NCBI GenBank assembly: GCA_012934845.2
Contig: WNNJ02003005.1
Coordinates: 124,001 to 188,000 of the forward strand
DNA length: 64,000 nucleotides
Source: Pomphorhynchus laevis
Lineage: Eukaryota; Acanthocephala; Palaeacanthocephala; Echinorhynchida; Pomphorhynchidae
Reading direction: 5' to 3'
Shown here: one piece after another, positions 24,701-33,900 of the stretch
Layout of the letters: every line of letters begins with the position of its first letter
Numbering within the stretch: position 1 is the first letter of the stretch
The notes under the pieces: generated by a model
The model's database searches: none
What the model saw: only the letters and a program-made list of their open reading frames with translations
Told to the model about the DNA's origin: nothing
Made by a program: the position numbers and the translations under genes

Positions 24701-27700
24701 TTTGGACTATTGAGATTATTGGACGCATTGGCGGTGCTGTTTCGTTTTTATGTATTTTGGGATTACCGTATATCCAGTTGATCTGTATCCAATAACTTTA
24801 AAAAAATCTTTATATTCAATTTGTGCTAGTTTCTTTAGAAAACTGGCATATTAACATCCAAGGTAATATGTTTCATCAATTACATTTACGAAACTCAATA
24901 AAAAATGATTATTTGTCACACATTAGCAATTAATAAATCATTACTTCTTTGTCCTGCTCCGATTACAATTTGTTCATTTTTATGTAAATTGACGATTACA
25001 ACATTTGTCTGTTTCGTTTCGTTTGTGTTAACGATTACAATTTGTCTGGTTGTGCTGTTTTTACTCGATATTGCGAGGTAAAGCAGCACAACTATTATTC
25101 AATTAACTTTTATTCTATGACAGCGAACTATAAATTGAAGCAATTATTTAAATTGTTGGTTTTCATGAAATGTAAATAGTGGCAACTATAGGAATTACTT
25201 CTTGATTCCGTAAATAATTCAAGTAACTTTGAATTTAAAATTTAAAATTAAGAATTGCAAAATGATATTTAAGAATTTATGTAATTTATTACAGAAATAA
25301 CTTTTCTATATGACAAATTTTTAACTCTTTATATCAAGAGTAATAGCTTTAATAAGTAATATGATTCGATAGTATTTATCTCAATCCTCGTTGGTTGGAT
25401 GGAGGCAGAAATATAATAGCGTAACATTTCCTCGTGATGACATATAATCATTATTATAATTCATGTGATATTATCTGTTAATCGGTTCAAAAAAATAATT
25501 TTATATATCTAGATATGAACATTAAATTAACATTAACTAAAACTACTATTAATTTATATCGTAAAGATGACATATTTAAATTTACAAGAAACATATTTTT
25601 GCATGAGCATTCATGCATACCATATAATATAAAATATAATACATTAAATAATGAAATTTTAAGAATTGCAACAATATGTAATGATATTGCTTTCTTCAAA
25701 ATCATTTAAATAATTTAATAGATACATATTTTAAACTAGGTTACTATAAAAATAACATCAAGCAGAAAATAGTAAAATATATAAATCAACACAATAATAT
25801 AAAGAATAAATTTAAACTCTTAAGTGGCAAATTTTTATGGATGGATAATAAATAATATACTTTGTATTAGAATAAGATACTAGATAGTTATTTCAGAGGA
25901 AATACATCATTAGCATGTATTTGGCCCCGCTGCCATGTTGGGTAGAGGAGTTAGGGGCCGGAACCTGATAGCATATCAGTTCCTCCTGATGATCTCTAAT
26001 ACTTATTCTGATACAACGTCTGTTATTTATTAGTCAATTCATAAAAATGACTTTTATTTTAAATTTCAAAATTTTTATTTTAACTTGATTTAAATTATAA
26101 AAAATCTTATTAGCTCTTATCTAATTGTTAAATTTTGATTTATTCATTCAGCATTATTGATTTATTGATTCAGCATTATTATTTTAATTTATATTTACTT
26201 TAATTTATTTATTAGCTTTATTTATTTATTAGCTTTCCTCAAAATCATTTAAATAATTTAATTGATGCAATTAATAAAATACAATCAAACAGAAAATAGT
26301 AAAATATATAAATCAACACAATAATATTAAAAGTAAATTTAATAAGCAAAAAATTTATTTAAGGATTATTAGAATCCTTTAATATTTTGATAAATCAAAA
26401 TTATTTAATAGTAGGGACATCTATATTTAGACAAGTAAAAGGTGTTCCAATGGGTGGTAATAGTAGCCCAATTATAGCTGACTTATTTTTAAGTTTTATA
26501 GAATATGAATTTGTTCATAACTATTTAAAAAATAAATATAAATTACATAAAGATATGAAATGTATGGTCTGATATATATTGATGATATATATAGTTGTTA
26601 CGCATTGAAGAAAAAAACCAGAGACAGCTGCAGAGTATTATTTTGAAACGTTTCGCTCTATTCGAGAGCTTCTTCAGTCAATCTAGAATACACAAACATA
26701 TGAATAAAATATAATAAAAAAATACTGCAACACATGAGGTAGTCTCATGTTATGTCCATCCAGATAAACAGTGTTTCTTCATTGCAGCCATAAGGCCGTT
26801 CCGTGTGCATTTTACCGATTAAGCGCTGTTCCATGATGATGCGTTTTGCATTGCATGTCACTCCGCTGCAGTATATTGGTGTATTTGAAACACTCTGTGG
26901 TTCCATGTGTTAACGTGTGGGATATTATTCCATCAGCCATGTTCCCGAACTTCAGCTGCGACCGACGAAGATTGAGTCTACGTGCGAGAGACCTCGAGGT
27001 TTGCCCTACATATTGCGCGTTGCATTGTTGACAAGATCCTACATATATCACCCCAACGGTCTTGCAGGTATTATCCCCTTTCACCATAACCTTCTCTCCT
27101 GTTTGGCTTGAGACAACTGCGTTCGTATCCTTTATGAAGGGGCATGTTTTGCAGCGACCATCACCGCATTGGCGACATCCTTTCACTATTTTCCCCTGTA
27201 TAGCTCGAATTGATGACCTCACCAAGAGTGATGACAATTCGTTAGGCGCACGAAAGACTATAAGCGGCTTAACCGTATCTGGCGATATCTCACTTAGCAA
27301 TGTATTTATTTCTTTCTTCAGCGTAGCTAAGCGAGGATGGTACTCTGTCACTAATTGAGGTTTTATTGTCTTATTTCTGGCATGTGTGTTAAGTGCATTT
27401 GATCTAGGTATCCTTCTCACCGCCTCTATCTGTCGTCTAATCACGTCACGGCGATACCCTCTCTTCTCAAATTGCGCTATTAGCTCTTTTATACTTCTTT
27501 CAAAGTCTGTTGGCCATGTACAAGCGCGCTTTATTCTAAGTGCCTCGTTGTATATGATGTGACGTTTGAGGGATTGTGGATGACAGCTGTTTACGTGTAG
27601 ATACATATGTAATGCTTCGGGTTTCCGATAAAACTTCGTACCGAACGATTTACCGTTTCGAAACACCGTCAGATCAAGAAAGTTGACTGCTACACCATGT

Positions 27701-27866
27701 TAAAAAGTGAGCTGTAGAGGGGCTACTTTGTTAAACGCTGCCTGGAAGTTTATAAGTGTCTTGTCGTCTCCGGGCCACACAATTGAATAAAAATATTATT
27801 ATTGAATAAAAATATGCTTATTGAAAAAAAATATTACAATAAATACGCATATATCATCAATGTATC

Positions 27867-27918
<52 letters not shown>

Positions 27919-30900
27919 ACATTGATGATATATGCGTATTTATTGTAATATTTTTATTCAATAAGCGAACAAATTTATCCAGATGGCCTTATTCTTAACA
28001 AAACTAATATTGATGATAAAGAATGTTTATATATATGAACATTAAATTAACATCAATTAAAACTATTATTAATTCATATAGTAAGGATGACATATTTAAA
28101 TTTACAATTTCTTTTTATGATTAAAACATTTCAAATTTTAAATTTATTATTTGTAAAAAATATTGTTTAAACGTAAACGTTGCGTAATCTTTGCAAGCAA
28201 TTAATGACGCTTGATAACTTTGTAGGCATTCTCTTATCGTTCCAATTACGTACCACCTATGCTGTGAATAGGTGGTACGTATGCTGTGAATAGGTAATAG
28301 AATTTACTGAAATTATAGAGCTGGCTCATAGCCCTCCGTATAATCAAAACTTCTGGCATTCTACACTTTTCGTCTTGTGACCAAATTTGTTTGTTTAAAA
28401 TGCATATTTGGCGTTATCCAATGCAAATTTTAACAAATACAATTATTTATTATATTAACACCATTAATAGTAAAAGATAAATTACATGTTAAAACATACC
28501 AACGAATTAACGCCTGTTACACGTCTGGTGCTCGAATTATCTTCATCGTTATTTGTAATTGCGGATACACAAGCTACTTCCTGAAAACTTTTAAATTTTA
28601 CAATTTGATTATCTTAGAGTACCCGGTCAAACTGCCAAAACCTCAAGATTTGATCGCACATATAAAATACAAATATTGAAGCAAGCACTATAACAGGGAA
28701 TTTCATTTCAACATCTCCATTATCCATTACCTAAAGAAATTATTTTTGTAAAAGCTAATTTAAAGTGCATTAATAAATTTGCAAATAGTACGCTAAATGC
28801 GAATCCGGCATTGGTTTTATAGATTAGCTCAAGTTGTTTGTTACGATAATTTTAACTACATTTAATAATTAATTTTTTAATTAATTATTAAATAATTAAT
28901 AATTATTTTTGATAATTTTTTCACTACATTTCAAAACAAGGTTATGTAAAACCGTCATTGTCAGTTATGTCAATTATACAATTAATATTCGACTTTGCAA
29001 ATCATTACTAAAAAATTCCGTTTAATCGCAATATGTTTTTACATTGCATTTGGAACAGTTTGAACATATTTTTACTGGCCTATGATATGATCACATAAGT
29101 ATTTAGTTGATGATATCAGCAATGCTGTATTTAGTTGGTGATATGATCAAAGTAGTATTTAGTTGGTGAGAAGATCAAAACAGGATTTAGTTGGTGAGAA
29201 GATCAAAACAGGATTTAGTTGGTGAGAAGATCGAAGCTATATTTAGTTGATAATATACACATAGTAATTAATAACATTTGAAAAATGAATCGAAAATACA
29301 AAAATGATCCTAATAGATACTGCTATATACGTGGTCAAGTGAAGTTTCACGGACAGCAATCAAATATTACTTTATTTGTAAAAGCAATAAGCTACGACGC
29401 ATATTTTTGGATGGAATCGAGGAATCAAGATAAAACATTTGATCCTCATTTTGTGTTGCAAAACATGCGTAGAAAACCTCAACAAGTGTATTAAAGGAAA
29501 AATCAACTCACTGTCTTTCGGAATCCCCATGCAGTGGCGAGAAGGCATAGACCACGTGATGGATTGTTATTTTTGCCTAACTGACTTAAAAGGAGTAAAA
29601 ACGAAACCATATTTTGTCTACCCTGATATTCCATCGGCTAGAATACCAGTATCCCACAGTGATATAGTATCAATATCATTATTGTCCACTGATTTTGACA
29701 TTTTTCGGGCAAGTGGATAGGAATATGAACATACCGACAAAGAAATGGGGTGATTTTTGTAAAATACCGTCTTTTTCCGAATTTCAAATTTTGTATAACG
29801 GAAGTTATTAATATGATACGTACGTGCTTATTTAGCTTTTATCCGAGGATAATCATATTACAAGATATGATGGAGTTGTTTATAAAATTTCTTGTTTAGA
29901 ATGCAATAATATATAAGTGGGTCAAGTGGGCCAACCATTAGAAACTAGATTAAAACAACACAAATACACACTTAAAAATGAACTAAATAGCGCTATTGTA
30001 GACCATAGTTTAAGTTTAGATCACAATATTGGCTATAATAATACTGTTGTATTAGCAAAAGAAACCAATTGTTTAAATAGAAAAATTCTTGAGGCTTATT
30101 ACATTCATAAACACTTCAATATTATTATGTCGAATAATAAACCAGACGTGACTTTAAATATTTTGTAAAGATGTTGTAAACGATTCCTTTGTTTAAATAA
30201 TTTTTTCTATTTTTATACTTTTATTTAATTTTTCTAGTACTTTTAATTATTATTTTTATATTTTTCTAATATTTTCAATTATTTATTCTGAATGGAAATA
30301 TTATGGTTATTGTTTTTGTTTTCTTTCTAAACTATTTTGAATCCTCCCTTTGTCATTGCGTTTTGCATACCTTCAAAAGTTGCCGAAATCGTGTCAAAAA
30401 TTCAAACAACAGTGAAAGCAGCTGGTTATCGCTAATAACAGCAGCACCTGACCAAAGCAAATGGCGACGATCGTTTTGAACTTTTTTATTAAAGCATGTA
30501 CATATTAATAAGGCATTGGAATTTTCTGAAGATGCTAACGGAAGTTAGCAAAATACCAAAAAATCCTCTTTTCTTTGATTCAGCTCCAATAATTCTTAAT
30601 AATTTTAGTTATAATAAATATATCAAAAATATATTAAAGTTGCATTCATTTATTCTTATAACATTTTCTTCTTATTGTTTATTTTTAAAATTGCTCTAGA
30701 AAAATATAGCTAATTAAGAAAAATCAAGGTCAAATTCGAATTCAGGTACGTAAATGCACAAGAAATAGTTAAAAAAAACTCTGACATCAAAGATTTTCAA
30801 ACGCAGTCCTGTGTTATAACCCAAGCACACTTATACATTAGCTCAAGGAATTAATTATGTAAAAGCTAATTAAACGTACATCAATAAATTTGAAATAAAA

Positions 30901-33900
30901 TAACTTATTTATATTTAAATAATTTATTTATAAATAATTATTGGTGCTGGATCAAAGAATAAAAATTTTATTTCATATTTCGCTAATATCTCTTAGCATC
31001 TTATGAAAATAAGAAGGTAATTTTCTAATTACCGTTTTAATTAAAAGGAATTTTCTTAAGATGCTAACATATATTAGCGAAATATCAAATAAAATTTTTA
31101 TTCTTTGATCCAGCTACAATAATTATTTATTAATAAAATGGATCATTATCAAATATGGTAGAATTATATAATTTATACTTTATTAAGATATTAAAAAATT
31201 AAAATCTAATAATTTGTAATATTTAATCAAGATTTTTAATTTTATAAATTAATAATATGTTGATTACTAGCAAATATGTTGTTTCTATTATATAAAAAAT
31301 AGTTAACATGATTGTCAATTTTTAGAAAATTATTTAATTTACCTACAGTAACTTTTTTGGAGTATTTTCTATATTACCTAAAGTAATTTTTTGAAGATGC
31401 TAACAGATATTAGCGATATATAAAATAAAATTTTCCTGCTTTCTTTGATCCAGCTCTAATAATTATTTATCAATAAAATGAATCATTATCAACTATTTAA
31501 AACTAGAAATAATTTTTAAATTGTAGAATTATATAATTTATACTTTATTAAGATATTAAGAAAATTAAAATCTAATAATTTGTAATATTTAATCAAGATT
31601 TTTAATTTTATAAATTAATGATAGTTATCTAATATGTTGTTTCTATTATATAAAAAATAGTTAACCGGATCGTCAAGGAATTTGCTAGAATTGACGATAA
31701 ATTGACACCACAGTTTACACATACGAAAATTTTGAGATTAACGATTAGACAACAAAAGTGTTGTCTGAATCAATAATAGTTTCCTAAATTAAGTGACTTA
31801 AATTGATTTTGCTGAGGTGATAACGATTGAGGTGTTTTGACACGAAAGAAATATTAAGAAGCAGTCGAAATAAACAAATTTTAACCAAATATTCAATCAA
31901 ATATTTAAATAAACAGAATGAATTTCGATTATTTACAGTTTAGCATTTCGTGTTTGTATATTTTTCAGATTCTTTATTTTCGATGCCAACTTTTAAAAGC
32001 ACTAGATATAAAGCACGAGTAAAAACTCTAGCGCAGATGCTAAGATACGTCACTCCACATATAGTAGCTAAATGAATAAAACTAAATATAAAAAACTAAA
32101 CATAAAATGCATGAGCTTTTGCACCTGCAATGTACTTCAGCTGTATACAAGCGTGTGCTGCTTGATCAGCAACCTTAGTAAGCTGATGAAAAGAACGATA
32201 GCAAACGCGCTGTACTGTGAACTGCTTACGCAAACCATACCAGATGTAAGGCTGGTTACCTGTGGAGGAGCGTGCGCTAAGTTAATTCCAAACAGAGGTT
32301 TACTGAGGATTAAGTATTGTCGAAGTTGTGTAGCTACAGAGCCACACTAATGAGACCTCTCTGTAGAGATTAGTAGACTAAGGTCAAAACTCTCCGTTGG
32401 GGTCTAAGCGTTTGTGGTAGGCACATTCCGGGTTAAGCTTCCCAACGAAGGCTGTAAAAAACATGCAGGTTTATACTTTCCTCTTCGTGTAAATTAAAAA
32501 GTTCTATTGAAATTCTTTCTTATTAATATAACGTCACCAGTAGTTTTCAATTCATATAACCACTATTTGTAAAGTGACGAATCTAAGTATCTGCGCGCTT
32601 TGTAGCTAGTGAGCTTTTGCTCGTGCATTGCACTTTAGCTGTTGTATACAAGCGTGTGCTGCTTGATCAGCAACCTTAGTAAGCTGATGAAAAGAACGAT
32701 AGCACACGTGCTGTCCTGTGAAGCCACTGCTAACGCAAATCATACAAGATGTAAGGCTGGTAACCGGTGGGGGAGCGTGCGCTTATTGGATTCTTTTTAG
32801 AAGTTTACTGAGGATTAAGTATTGTCGAAGTTGTGTAGCTACAGGTCCACACTAATGAGACCTCTCTGTAGAGATGAGTAGACTAAGGTAAAAACTCTCC
32901 GTTGGGGTTTAAGCGTTTGTGGTGGGCGCATTCCGGGTTAAGCTTCCCAACGAAGGCTATAAAAAACATGCAGGTTTATACTTTCCTGTTCGTGCAAATT
33001 AAAAAGTTGTGTAGCTACAAGGCCACACTAATGAGATCTCATGTAGACTAAGGTCGATACGCCCCATTGGGGACTAGGCGTCAGTGGTAGGCACATTCCG
33101 GGTTAAGCTTCCCAATGAAGGCTGTAAAACACATTCAGGTTTTTACATTCCTGTTCGTGTAAATTAAAATAGTTGTATTGAAATTCTTTCTGATTCTTTC
33201 CGGGTTTTTCTTGTATAATTTTCAAATTAATGCAAATTGTTTTACAAAACCAACATATTTTTAATTATAAAATAATTTTAATTATGCAATTGCCATTACC
33301 GATCGAACGTTGATTAGATAATAAATTTTTAAGATTTATTGATTTTAATTAGTAATTATAAAATAATAACAAATAAAATTATTCTTACAACAGGTAATAA
33401 GTTAAGGACGCTGACACTAATCATTGACCCAAAGCCAATACCCATCATTCCCAACAGTATCCACGGAAAATATGACTTGTGTATTATTGGGCTAAAGGCA
33501 ATTCCAGAAATGGATGCGACATTTAGCAATGTCGCTGAACCGAATCCATATAACCAAACTAGAAACAAATGATTGATTTCGAAGTTGATTTTACTGGTTT
33601 AAATGTTACCGTATTTATCAGATACGTTTGCTTCGACATGGGTCATTGTATTGACAAAGCACTTTGTATGCTTTAACAAAATAATGAATGTTACTATTAA
33701 AATTAAAAAAAAACACTCAAACCGTATCATTTATTGTGATTGGCCAATGCTCAAGCTTTATATCCCCACAGGATGCGACACATTTAAAGTCATTTTCTGT
33801 CTTTATGGGTAACCGACATGTAACATGCACGTTGACGTTATAGTTGCTGACATTGATAGTACTAGAGTGAGCACCATTACTCAACAATAACAACGAAATT

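Larger units (their letters stand above)
26640..27780 (-). mobile_element. Penelope-like element, 3' part with GIY-YIG nuclease and hammerhead-like end
   Basis: Composition and GC content differ sharply from the flanks. The main frame (27666-26812) is described separately. Upstream residues (INFQAAFNKVAP, AVNFLDLTVFRNGK) extend the PLE RT end to about 27780 across a stop. Downstream, the non-coding end carries a hammerhead-type core at 26650-26677. The right end abuts the large palindrome at 27816. Confidence 0.8.

Noticed and set aside
29099-29265. Regular 28-bp repeats as a CRISPR array
   Set aside because: Units are directly adjacent without unique spacers, and the genome is eukaryotic; this is a minisatellite.
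30496-30699. 67-residue open frame over the hammerhead-bearing repeat
   Set aside because: It spans the structured repeat and AT-rich flank, and homologous units elsewhere do not keep the frame.
32400-32460. GGGTTAAGCTTCCC as a tRNA-type B box (SINE)
   Set aside because: The loop does not match GGTTCGANNCC, and no A box lies at the right distance in any of the four copies.
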